Source: Pseudomonadota bacterium
GTDB taxonomy: Bacteria; Pseudomonadota; Alphaproteobacteria; Micavibrionales; UBA2020
DNA length: 8,698 bases
Assembly: GCA_023444705.1 (NCBI GenBank)
Contig: JAEXMB010000016.1
Span: forward strand, 1-8,698
Reading direction: 5' to 3'
Within the stretch, counting starts at the first letter, position 1. Every line of letters starts with the position of its first letter. A program made the translations under genes and the position numbers. Below are positions 1 to 5,990 of this stretch, one piece after another. The notes beneath the pieces were generated by a model. That model was given only the letters and a program-made list of their open reading frames with translations, was not told the DNA's origin and made no database searches.

Positions 1-369
1 CCCCTGCTTTATGATAGCCAGCTCAGCCAGCTGCAGATGTTCGTGCGCAAGAACAAAGACGACGACGGTGACAACGCCAGTGGCGGCAAAACAACGCGCT
101 TTATCGTCAATCTCAACCTCAGCCGCCTTGGCGGCATGCAGCTGGACGGCCTGATGCACGACGCCTTGCCCGCCAAGGGCATCGACAAGCGCCTTGATAT
201 GGTGATCCGCACCGATATGCGCCTTGCCCCCGGCATCATGCAGGATTTGCAAACCGCCTATGCGGCGGGGCTGAAGGACAGCAAAATGACGGGGTCGCTG
301 GAATTTCAGGCCAATAAAAAAGGCTGGGTCGACATCGACCACCGCACCGCCGACAGCCGCAGCGTCTAG
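1..369 (+). CDS. 3' end of an unrecognised protein, possibly flagellum-related
   Basis: The frame is open from base 1 (Pro-Leu-Leu-Tyr...) to a TAG at 367-369, giving 123 visible residues; the true start lies left of the window, so the first ATG at 37 is probably internal. An Asp/Asn-rich stretch (KDDDGDN, about residues 18-24) is followed by an alternating hydrophobic run (RFIVNLNLSRLGGMQLDG), then LDMVIRT, a helix-like IMQDLQTAYAAGL and a strand-like GSLEFQA. This strand - helix - strand order, with 'LSRLG' followed by a late 'GL' turn, loosely recalls the C-terminal domain of flagellar hook-length control proteins (FliK_C), but I cannot confirm homology. The gene converges on fliJ with a single base between the two stop codons and no visible terminator. 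The reading frame looks genuine; the function is unknown, and the flagellar link rests on location and a vague fold resemblance. Confidence 0.75.
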   Translation, partial: PLLYDSQLSQLQMFVRKNKDDDGDNASGGKTTRFIVNLNLSRLGGMQLDGLMHDALPAKGIDKRLDMVIRTDMRLAPGIMQDLQTAYAAGLKDSKMTGSLEFQANKKGWVDIDHRTADSRSV

Positions 370-370
370 A

Positions 371-814
371 TTATTTCTTGCCGCTTGATTTTTCGTCTTC
401 CGCCAGACGGCGGCGGAAGGTTTCAAGCCCGATTTCGTCGAGCATCGCGCTTTCCTTGAAGGCGCGTTCTTCTTCTTCAAGCCGTTCGCGCTCGGCCTGC
501 GTCATCTCGAATTTCTTCAGCTCGGCGAAGGTTTCCATCATGCTGTCTTTGGCGATTTGAATGCGCATTTCGAGCTGCGCTTCGGCTTGCTCGATCTCCT
601 CGCGGGTCTTGCGCATGCGCTCGGCATAGCTGGCATAAGTAAAGGCGACGCCGCCCTCCATATCCACACTGGCGGTTTCAACGGCCAGCTCCGCTTCGAT
701 GCGCTGACGCTCCTTTTCAAGCTCTGCCAATTGAGTATATAGCGCGGTCAGGCCGCGACGTTTTTCATCCAGTTCGTATTTATGCAGGCGGATCAGCGCC
801 GAAAGGTCAGCCAT
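371..814 (-). CDS. fliJ: Flagellar export chaperone FliJ
   Basis: This 147-residue, highly charged and almost wholly helical protein follows fliI directly, with 18 bases between the fliI stop and this ATG (812-814). FliJ is the coiled-coil stalk protein of the flagellar type III export apparatus: it sits in the FliI hexamer, contacts the export gate protein FlhA and helps recycle export chaperones at the cytoplasmic face of the basal body. The length matches the family. Heptad-like Leu/Ile spacing runs through most of the chain (for example LYTQLAELEKERQRIEAEL), and the end is lysine-rich (KSSGKK). A GGAAAGGG ribosome binding site (824-831) lies nine bases upstream of the start. FliJ is poorly conserved in sequence, so the call rests on size, coiled-coil character and fliI linkage. 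The stop lies one base from that of the convergent gene. Confidence 0.87.
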   Translation of the reverse strand: MADLSALIRLHKYELDEKRRGLTALYTQLAELEKERQRIEAELAVETASVDMEGGVAFTYASYAERMRKTREEIEQAEAQLEMRIQIAKDSMMETFAELKKFEMTQAERERLEEEERAFKESAMLDEIGLETFRRRLAEDEKSSGKK

Positions 815-832
815 GCAGAACTACCCTTTCCG

Positions 833-2200
833 TCAACCGGCATGTCCCGCCAACACGGCGGCCAGCTGCTGGTAGCCTTCTTCAAGCGTCGTATGCTCGC
901 GCGGCTTCTGCGCCAGAAATTTTTCCAGCGAGGGATAGATCGCGATGGCGGTGTCGACCTTGGGGTCGGACCCGCGCTTGTAAGCACCAAGGCGGATCAG
1001 CTCGGCCATGTCCTCGTAAGTGGACATGATCTCGCGCCCTTGCTGCACCAGCAAGGCTTGTTCGGGTGTCAGGCACTTGGGCATCGAGCGCGAGATCGAA
1101 CGCAGGATGTTGATGGCCGGATAGCGCCCGCGGTCGGCAATGCCGCGTTCCAGCACCACGTGGCCGTCGATGATCCCGCGCACGGCGTCGGCAATCGGCT
1201 CGTTGTGGTCGTCACCCTCCACAAGGACAGAGAAAAAGCCCGTGATGTCGCCCTGTGCGGCGCGGTCGCCCATCGCCTTGGCGCCGGGGCCTGCGCGCTC
1301 GAGCAACTTGGCCAGCTCGGAAAATGTTGTCGGCGGATAGCCCTTTGATGTCGGCGGTTCGCCCGCCGACAGGCCAATCTCGCGCTGCGCCATCGCAAAG
1401 CGCGTGACGCTGTCCATCATGCACAGCACCTGCTTGCCGTGATCGCGGAAATATTCCGCCACCGCCAGCGTCATATAGGCACCCTGACGGCGCATCAGCG
1501 GCGATTCATCGGATGTCGAAACAATGACGACGCTGCGCTTGAGGCCTTCTTCACCAAGGTCGTCTTCAAGAAATTCCTGCACCTCGCGCCCGCGCTCGCC
1601 GATCAGGCCGATCACGCTGACTTCCGACGCCGCATAGCGCGCCAGCATCGACATCAAGACCGATTTACCAACACCCGAACCCGCAAAGATGCCCATACGC
1701 TGGCCCTGACAGGTCGACAGAAACGAATTGATCGCGCGCACGCCAAGGTCAAGCTTGGGCCCCAGGCGCTTGCGGTCGTGCGCGGATGGTGCCTTGTTGC
1801 GCAAGGGTACGGGCTCGTCGCCGGGCAACAACGGGCCTTTGCCGTCCAGCGGCTCGCCCAATGCGTTGATAACGCGGCCCAGCCATGACGGGCCTGGCGA
1901 GACGGTGGGCTGTGCGGCCGCCACTTCGGCGCGGCAGCCAAGGCCGATGCGGTCCAGCGGCTTGAACGGCATGGCCAGCGCATGGCCTTCGCGAAAACCG
2001 ACGATTTCACATGGCACGACCTCGCCACCGCGCGGCGTGAGGTTGCAGCGGTCACCAATAGACAGCTCGCGCTCCACCCCGCCGATTTCAACCAGCATGC
2101 CAAGGATTTTCGCCACGCGCCCGAACAGCAGGTGGTCGGACATGCCCGCGACCTGCTTTTCAAGATTGTCGAGATATTGCTGCCCCAGATGCGTCGTCAC
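833..2200 (-). CDS. fliI: Flagellum-specific type III export ATPase FliI
   Basis: At 455 residues this is full length for the FliI/F1-beta-like family. FliI forms a hexameric ATPase under the export gate that, with FliH and FliJ, promotes delivery of rod, hook and filament subunits. Visible motifs are Walker A AGSGVGKS (173-180), the GERGREV motif (201-207) with the presumed catalytic Glu202, Walker B ending in LCMMD (259-263) followed by SVTRFAMAQREIG, the PPTSKGYPPTTFSEL block (282-296) that sets flagellar and type III ATPases apart from true F1 subunits, and ERGIADRGRYPAI (351-363). The start is GTG at 2198-2200. The frame stays open a little further upstream but offers no start codon before a TAA, and the ribosome binding site is only weakly G-rich. 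It leads the fliI-fliJ pair and is divergent from ctrA. A virulence secretion ATPase is possible in principle, but fliJ, ctrA and che neighbours favour the flagellar role. Confidence 0.97.
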   Translation of the reverse strand: MTTHLGQQYLDNLEKQVAGMSDHLLFGRVAKILGMLVEIGGVERELSIGDRCNLTPRGGEVVPCEIVGFREGHALAMPFKPLDRIGLGCRAEVAAAQPTVSPGPSWLGRVINALGEPLDGKGPLLPGDEPVPLRNKAPSAHDRKRLGPKLDLGVRAINSFLSTCQGQRMGIFAGSGVGKSVLMSMLARYAASEVSVIGLIGERGREVQEFLEDDLGEEGLKRSVVIVSTSDESPLMRRQGAYMTLAVAEYFRDHGKQVLCMMDSVTRFAMAQREIGLSAGEPPTSKGYPPTTFSELAKLLERAGPGAKAMGDRAAQGDITGFFSVLVEGDDHNEPIADAVRGIIDGHVVLERGIADRGRYPAINILRSISRSMPKCLTPEQALLVQQGREIMSTYEDMAELIRLGAYKRGSDPKVDTAIAIYPSLEKFLAQKPREHTTLEEGYQQLAAVLAGHAG

Positions 2201-2410
2201 GTTTTCAAACCCCGTCCCTGTCGTATGGCCGGCCCCTGTCCCGGCCGAGTCGCCTGCCCTTTATATGGCGCGGCGGTGCAAAATTTTTAGCAAAGTCTTG
2301 CGCCCGCACGGCCAGCGGAAGAAACCCTTAACCTTATTGAATTATCTCATAATTTTTACCTGTTGGGCATAAAAAACGCATCCACTCCCTGTTAACTTTC
2401 CTTTCGTTTT

Positions 2411-2440
2411 TTTAATCTTTATTAACAATCATGCTATACT
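2411..2440 (+). promoter_or_regulatory. Putative ctrA promoter overlapped by a CtrA-box-like site
   Basis: A TATACT hexamer at 2435-2440, preceded by TG plus one base (2432-2434), makes a good extended -10 box. Seventeen bases upstream the -35 position is TTAATC (2412-2417), a poor match to TTGACA. This weak -35 is covered by TTTA-N7-TTAAC (2411-2426), one mismatch from the CtrA consensus TTAA-N7-TTAA; alternatively, two exact TTAA half-sites are spaced by six bases instead of seven. CtrA-activated promoters usually carry the box at the -35 region, so the arrangement fits CtrA autoactivation. The predicted start of transcription, near 2446-2448, would leave a leader of about 65 bases. Sequence inspection only. 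Confidence 0.55.
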
Positions 2441-2447
2441 GTAAGGA

Positions 2448-2473
2448 GCAGGGTTTGAGGGAACCCGACCTGC
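2448..2473 (+). other. Small hairpin in the predicted ctrA leader
   Basis: GGGTT (2451-2455) pairs with AACCC (2462-2466) around a six-base loop. The flanking GCA (2448-2450) can pair with TGC (2471-2473) across a small bulge. The hairpin would sit at the very 5' end of the predicted ctrA transcript, well upstream of the ribosome binding site AGAGGGG (2498-2504), which itself is eight bases from the ATG. There is no U-run after the stem, so it is not an intrinsic terminator. It could protect the 5' end or be chance. Confidence 0.3.
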
Positions 2474-2512
2474 GGCAACGGCCGTAACGAGAGACACAGA
2501 GGGGATAACACC

Positions 2513-3226
2513 ATGCGCGTTTTGCTGATCGAGGACGATCAATCCACTGCAAAGAGCATCGAACTGATGCTGAAATCCGACGGCTATGTCGTCGACACCA
2601 CCGATATGGGCGAAGACGGCCTTGAGATCGGCAAGCTTTACGAATACGACATCATCATTCTCGACCTGATGCTGCCCGACCTTGACGGCTATGAAGTCCT
2701 CAAGCGCCTGCGCGCGGCAAAAGTCGAAACCCCTATCCTTATCCTCTCCGGCCTGTCGGAACTCGACAGCAAGCTGAAAGGCCTTGGTTTTGGCGCCGAT
2801 GACTACCTGACCAAGCCCTTTGACAAGCGCGAACTGATGGCGCGTATCCAGGCAATCGTGCGCCGTTCCAAAGGCCACGCACAAAGCGTCATCAAGACCG
2901 GCCCGATCATGGTCAACCTTGACCAGCGCACCGTCGAGGTCGACAACAAGCAACTGCACCTGACCTCCAAGGAATACGGCATTATCGAGCTTTTGTCCCT
3001 GCGCAAGGGCTCTACCCTGACCAAGGAAATGTTCCTCAACCATCTCTACGGCGGCATGGACGAACCCGAGGTCAAGATCATCGACGTCTTCGTGTGCAAG
3101 CTGCGCAAGAAACTTGAAAAACTGTCGGATTCCGCCGGTGGCTGCATCGAAACCGTCTGGGGCCGTGGCTATGTCCTGCGCGATCCCAACGCCGAGGGCG
3201 GCAAGGAAAAAGCCAGCGTCCAGTAA
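2513..3226 (+). CDS. ctrA: Cell-cycle/motility response regulator CtrA
   Basis: This 237-residue OmpR/PhoB-type regulator is a DNA-binding transcription factor of Alphaproteobacteria, phosphorylated through the CckA-ChpT relay and binding TTAA-N7-TTAA. The receiver domain (about 1-120) shows the acidic pair Glu7/Asp8/Asp9, phospho-acceptor Asp51 in ILDLMLPD, a Ser at 79 (ILSG) and Lys101 in DDYLTKPF. The linker carries the CtrA-typical RRSKGHAQSVIKTG. The winged-helix output domain (about 125-232) carries the hallmark blocks LTSKEYGIIELLSLRKG, TLTKEMFLNHLYGGMDEPE, KIIDVFVCKLRKKL and ETVWGRGYVLRDP, near identical to what I recall of Caulobacter CtrA. The start is supported by AGAGGGG (2498-2504). 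The C-terminus is KEKASVQ, not the Ala-Ala ending that makes Caulobacter CtrA a ClpXP substrate. The gene is divergent from fliI and ends at a strong terminator. In many lineages outside Caulobacterales and Rhizobiales CtrA is non-essential and mainly controls motility. Confidence 0.98.
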   Translation: MRVLLIEDDQSTAKSIELMLKSDGYVVDTTDMGEDGLEIGKLYEYDIIILDLMLPDLDGYEVLKRLRAAKVETPILILSGLSELDSKLKGLGFGADDYLTKPFDKRELMARIQAIVRRSKGHAQSVIKTGPIMVNLDQRTVEVDNKQLHLTSKEYGIIELLSLRKGSTLTKEMFLNHLYGGMDEPEVKIIDVFVCKLRKKLEKLSDSAGGCIETVWGRGYVLRDPNAEGGKEKASVQ

Positions 3227-3242
3227 TACGGACACCCGTCAT

Positions 3243-3278
3243 AAAAAAAGAGCGGCCTTCGCGGGCCGCTCTTTTTTT
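3243..3278. terminator. Symmetric bidirectional rho-independent terminator
   Basis: A perfect inverted repeat of 15 bp (arms 3243-3257 and 3264-3278) surrounds the six-base loop TTCGCG. The core GAGCGGCC/GGCCGCTC is GC-rich, and the outer ends are seven A's on one side and seven T's on the other, so either strand gives a GC stem followed by a U-run. It lies 16 bases after the ctrA stop and can end ctrA transcription on the plus strand. On the minus strand it can end the lipoprotein transcript, and possibly che read-through. The minus-strand gene's TAA (3277-3279) overlaps the T-arm. Confidence 0.95.
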
Positions 3279-3504
3279 ATCTCTCTGTCGAAATGATGTC
3301 GTAGCCCTGCTCCATGTATCCTTCGACACATTCGCGGCTGGGCGTCTTGCCGGTTTTATAGCCGACCATACCTTCGGATTTCTCATCCTTGGCGTCGCAG
3401 ATGACCACCAGCCCCGTTTGCGGGTTTTTCAGCGTCGTGCGCGCCGGCGCGCAGGATGCCAGCACCATCGCAACGCCGATCATGACCGGATATATTTTCT
3501 TCAT
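3277..3504 (-). CDS. Small predicted lipoprotein of unknown function
   Basis: The frame can be read far upstream into cheR, but the convincing start is the ATG at 3502-3504: it has a near-perfect GGGGAGGT ribosome binding site (3512-3519) seven bases away and begins a textbook lipoprotein signal. The 75-residue product has MKK, a hydrophobic run (IYPVMIGVAMVL) and the lipobox LASC with the lipidated Cys at 18. The residue after Cys is Ala, not Asp, which under the enterobacterial Lol rule would favour the outer membrane. The mature part of about 58 residues contains LKNPQTGLVVIC (Cys36) and RECVEGYMEQGYDI (Cys59), so a disulfide in the periplasm is possible. I do not recognise a named family; small lipoproteins with an 'NP-TG...C...C...Y...GY' pattern are known without assigned roles. 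It lies 65 bases after cheR on the same strand and may be the tail of the che transcript or have its own promoter. Confidence 0.85.
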   Translation of the reverse strand: MKKIYPVMIGVAMVLASCAPARTTLKNPQTGLVVICDAKDEKSEGMVGYKTGKTPSRECVEGYMEQGYDIISTER

Positions 3505-3569
3505 GATCCCTACCTCCCCGTTATATACCGATATGTCCCAACGCCTGAATGGCCTTGGGGGTTCCGCCC

Positions 3570-4451
3570 TCAGGCCGACGATGGCAAAGCCGTTGGTGCC
3601 GCATAGCCCGCAACAGGCGGCGCCACGGGGGCGAATGTGCCGTCCGTGCGCGCATAAACGCCTTTCATTTCGCTCACCGGCTTGAAAAGATCGGTGATGC
3701 CGATAACCGTTTCCGCCCCGCCCAGCAACAACGTACTGTCGGGCTTCATCTGCGCCCTGATCGCGGCCAGAACGCGCCCCTTGGTCGCCACGTCGAAATA
3801 GATCAGCACGTTGCGGCAAAACACGATATCGAACTGGCCAAGCGTGGAGAGGTCCTGCAACAGGTTGGCGGTGCGAAAAGTTACCATCTCGCGGATTTCG
3901 GGCTTGAGCTGCCAGCGGTTGTCGTCAAGCTGGCTGAAATATTTGACCAACATCTGGATCGGCAGGCCGCGCTGTACCTCGAACTGGCTATAGGTCGCCG
4001 ATTTGGCCTGCGCAAGAATATCGTTGGACAGGTCGGTCGCCACGATCTCGAACTTCCATCCGGCCAGCTGCACCCCCATTTCCCTGAGCGTCATGGCAAT
4101 CGAATAGGGCTCCTGCCCGCTTGAACACGCCGCCGACCAGATGCGCAGGGTCTTGCTAGGGCGGTTCTTGATAAAAAACGGCATCAGATCACTTTTCAGG
4201 CGCTGGAACGGCGTGGTATCGCGAAAGAACGACGTTTCATTCGTGGTCATCGCCTCGACCACGGCGCGTTTCAGTTCGGCATCCATACCGCCGCGCAGGC
4301 GCGCGGCAATGCCCTCAAGCCCCGCCAGCCCCTTTTTGCCGGCCAGCGGCAACAGGCGCGATTCCAGCAGGTAGGTTTTCTCGGGCGTAATGACAAGGCC
4401 GGATTCACGCCGCAGCAGATCTTCGAAAAATTTGTAATCGGCGTCGTTCAC
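3570..4451 (-). CDS. cheR: Chemotaxis protein methyltransferase CheR
   Basis: This 293-residue enzyme transfers methyl groups from S-adenosylmethionine to receptor glutamates, opposing CheB in adaptation. The N-terminal helical domain (about 1-80) ends in TTNETSFFRD (69-78), a family signature for substrate binding. The Rossmann-like domain carries the SAM-binding WSAACSSGQEPYS (105-117), VATDLS (137-142), FCRNVLIYF (211-219) and LLGGAETV (242-249). No TPR repeats follow; the last 25 or so residues are an Ala/Pro-rich tail (PVAPPVAGYAAPTALPSSA). The start is GTG at 4449-4451, which shares four bases (GTGA) with the cheB stop; GGGGAGG at 4457-4463, five bases upstream, supports this start and suggests translational coupling. 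It is the last recognised gene of the che operon. Confidence 0.97.
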   Translation of the reverse strand: MNDADYKFFEDLLRRESGLVITPEKTYLLESRLLPLAGKKGLAGLEGIAARLRGGMDAELKRAVVEAMTTNETSFFRDTTPFQRLKSDLMPFFIKNRPSKTLRIWSAACSSGQEPYSIAMTLREMGVQLAGWKFEIVATDLSNDILAQAKSATYSQFEVQRGLPIQMLVKYFSQLDDNRWQLKPEIREMVTFRTANLLQDLSTLGQFDIVFCRNVLIYFDVATKGRVLAAIRAQMKPDSTLLLGGAETVIGITDLFKPVSEMKGVYARTDGTFAPVAPPVAGYAAPTALPSSA

Positions 4452-5620
4452 GGGCGCCTCCCCGCAAGCGGATCGGCGCAGTCACGCACCGCACGCGCCA
4501 TCAGCCCGAGCGGCACCACCTGCGTGCATAACCCCGCCATCGCAACCGCACCCGGCATGCCCCAGACGACAGAGGTCGCCTCGTCCTGCGCATAAATGAC
4601 ACCGCCCGCCTCGACAACCTTCTGGCTGCCTTTAAGGCCATCCGCCCCCATGCCGGTAAAAATCACCGTCAGGATACGCCCGCCATACACACCGACCATG
4701 CTGCGCAGCATGGGGTCGACGGAAGGACGGCAGAAATTCTCCGGCGGTTCCTGGTTGAGCGCGATACGCGCACCACCCGCATCTTTATGCACCGTCATGT
4801 GGTAATTGCCGGGTGCCACATAAACGGTGCCAGCCTCGACTTTCTCGCCCTGTACGGCTTCGCGGCAGGCCATGCCGCTATGGCGCGCGATATTGTCGGC
4901 CAGAATGGCGGTGAACATCGGCGGCATATGCTGGGTAACGAAAACCGGTTGTTTGAGGGGGCCTTTCAACTCGCTGAAAAACTGTGTCAGCGCCTGCGGC
5001 CCGCCGGTCGATGATCCAATCGCGATGGCATCAGGCGCGCGCCAGCCAAGCGGCAGGCTGCGCAGCTGGATTTTCCGCTCGGCTGCGGTCGGTGCGGGCA
5101 TGGCGGCTTGCAAGGCAGGTGCCGCACCTGCGGGGGCCGTTGCATGCGCGATACCAGCCTGCGCGCGGCGTTGATGCACGGCACGCCCGATGGCGCGCAC
5201 TTTTTCGACCAGCGCATCCTGAAACGCTGTCGACCCCGACATCTCCGAAGACGTCGGCTTGGCAAGGCATTCGGTCGCCCCCATTTGCAGGCAACGCAGG
5301 GAAATGGCCGCATTTTCCTTGGTCAGCGTCGACGCCATGATGACAGCAATATGCGGGTCGCGTTGCAAAATCTGCGGCAATGCGGTGATGCCGTCCATCA
5401 CCGGCATTTCGATATCAAGCACCACAACGTCAATCTGCTGGCGGTCAAGCGTGCCGAGCGCCATTTGGCCGTTGGGTGCCGAAGCTGTCACCTTGAGATC
5501 GCCCGCCGCGTCGATGTAGCGCGTCAAAAAACCGCGGATGACGGCAGAGTCGTCCACAACCATCACGCGGACCGTGCTGTCGTCTTTTCTTGCCGGTGGT
5601 GTCGGGGGCGCAAGTGTCAC
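4448..5620 (-). CDS. cheB: Protein-glutamate methylesterase/glutamine deamidase CheB
   Basis: This two-domain response regulator removes methyl groups from receptors and deamidates receptor glutamines when phosphorylated by CheA. I chose the GTG at 5618-5620, four bases after the cheY stop, giving 390 residues; the frame is open to a TTG at 5674, but that would overlap cheY by 50 bases and add a Ser/Arg-rich head unlike the family. GAGGG lies 11 bases upstream, so spacing is only fair. The receiver (about 17-140) has VMVVDDSAVIRG, phospho-acceptor Asp69 in VVLDIEMPVMDG, and Lys121 in LAKP. An Ala/Pro-rich linker (about 155-185) leads to the esterase domain with AIGSSTGGP (Ser204), VTQHMPP (His231) and TGMGADG (Asp327), the expected catalytic triad. 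The stop overlaps the cheR start. Confidence 0.96.
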   Translation of the reverse strand: MTLAPPTPPARKDDSTVRVMVVDDSAVIRGFLTRYIDAAGDLKVTASAPNGQMALGTLDRQQIDVVVLDIEMPVMDGITALPQILQRDPHIAVIMASTLTKENAAISLRCLQMGATECLAKPTSSEMSGSTAFQDALVEKVRAIGRAVHQRRAQAGIAHATAPAGAAPALQAAMPAPTAAERKIQLRSLPLGWRAPDAIAIGSSTGGPQALTQFFSELKGPLKQPVFVTQHMPPMFTAILADNIARHSGMACREAVQGEKVEAGTVYVAPGNYHMTVHKDAGGARIALNQEPPENFCRPSVDPMLRSMVGVYGGRILTVIFTGMGADGLKGSQKVVEAGGVIYAQDEATSVVWGMPGAVAMAGLCTQVVPLGLMARAVRDCADPLAGRRP

Positions 5621-5624
5621 AGGC

Positions 5625-5990
5625 TTACGTGCCCTCGATCTGGGCAAGCTTTCCCTGAATGATCTCGCTGTCAAAAGGCTTCATGATGTATTCGTTAGCC
5701 CCCGCCCCCAGTGCCTCCTGAATGAAGGACATCTCGTTTTCGGTCGTGCAGAACATGACCTTGGGCGCGTCCCCGCCCGCGCTGGCGCGCAGCTTGCGCA
5801 GGAATTCGATCCCGTTCATGACCGGCATATTCCAGTCAAGCAGAATGATTTCCGGCATACCCGCCATGCAAGCGTCATAGGCCTGCTGGCCGTCTTCAGC
5901 CTCGCTACAGGCAAAGCCGAGGTCCTCGAAAATGCGGCGTGCCACTTTGCGCACAACCCTGCTGTCATCGACAATCAGGCACGTTTTCAT
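5625..5990 (-). CDS. cheY: Chemotaxis response regulator CheY
   Basis: This 121-residue single-domain receiver has no output domain. When phosphorylated by CheA it is expected to bind the flagellar switch (FliM) and change rotation. Visible key residues are Asp8/Asp9 in LIVDDS, the phospho-acceptor Asp52 in ILLDWNMPVMNG, Thr82/Thr83 after the fourth strand (MFCTTE) and Lys104 in YIMKPF. The WNMP after the acceptor and the position in the che operon favour CheY over a generic DivK-like receiver. The ATG at 5988-5990 overlaps the cheW stop as ATGA, and GAGGGG (5999-6004) lies eight bases upstream, so translation is probably coupled to cheW. Some alphaproteobacteria encode several CheY paralogues, so it could instead act as a phosphate sink. 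Confidence 0.93.
   Translation of the reverse strand: MKTCLIVDDSRVVRKVARRIFEDLGFACSEAEDGQQAYDACMAGMPEIILLDWNMPVMNGIEFLRKLRASAGGDAPKVMFCTTENEMSFIQEALGAGANEYIMKPFDSEIIQGKLAQIEGT

Larger units (their letters stand above)
2201..2512. promoter_or_regulatory. Divergent fliI/ctrA intergenic region
   Basis: This 312-bp gap separates the GTG of fliI from the ATG of ctrA. The fliI-proximal part (2201-2280) is GC-rich. The middle (about 2281-2445) is clearly AT-rich and holds four TTAA tetramers, at 2328-2331, 2392-2395, 2412-2415 and 2422-2425; TTAA is the half-site bound by CtrA in Alphaproteobacteria. TTAACCTT at 2328-2335 is one base from the TTAACCAT variant motif, and 2391-2396 is the palindrome GTTAAC. 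The ctrA-proximal part (2441-2512) is a GC-rich leader. I could not fix a convincing fliI promoter: a GATAAT hexamer on the minus strand (2341-2346) resembles a -10 box but lacks a good -35. No open reading frame of credible quality lies in the gap. Confidence 0.7.

Noticed and set aside
2247..2251. A GANTC (GAGTC) site upstream of fliI that could be a CcrM methylation site
   Set aside because: About one such site is expected by chance in a 312-bp gap, and it lies far from the putative ctrA promoter, so it gives no real evidence of methylation control.
2297..2313. A minus-strand GG-N10-GC pattern resembling a sigma-54 promoter
   Set aside because: Only the GG/GC cores and TGGC match; the -12 element lacks TT before GC. 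Such patterns are common by chance in GC-rich DNA.
782..2372. Plus-strand open frames opposite fliI (188, 149 and 214 codons)
   Set aside because: They are shadows of fliI with no recognisable domains. The 214-codon frame would also run through the AT-rich ctrA promoter region.
2429..3235. 268-codon minus-strand open frame opposite ctrA
   Set aside because: It is an antisense shadow of ctrA, whose protein is unmistakable. The product lacks family motifs and no good ribosome binding site was seen.
3505..3569. Possible promoter for the lipoprotein gene (minus-strand TATAAC near 3523)
   Set aside because: No -35 with acceptable sequence and spacing could be found in the 65-bp gap, so I do not call a promoter.
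3505..3819. N-terminal extension of the lipoprotein frame into cheR (180 codons in total)
   Set aside because: It would overlap the cheR 3' end and add an Arg/Gly-rich head, while the ATG at 3504 has an excellent ribosome binding site followed by a signal peptide and lipobox.
5621..5674. Upstream TTG start for cheB
   Set aside because: It would overlap cheY by 50 bases and give a Ser/Arg-rich head that CheB proteins lack. GTG at 5618-5620 fits the operon spacing better.
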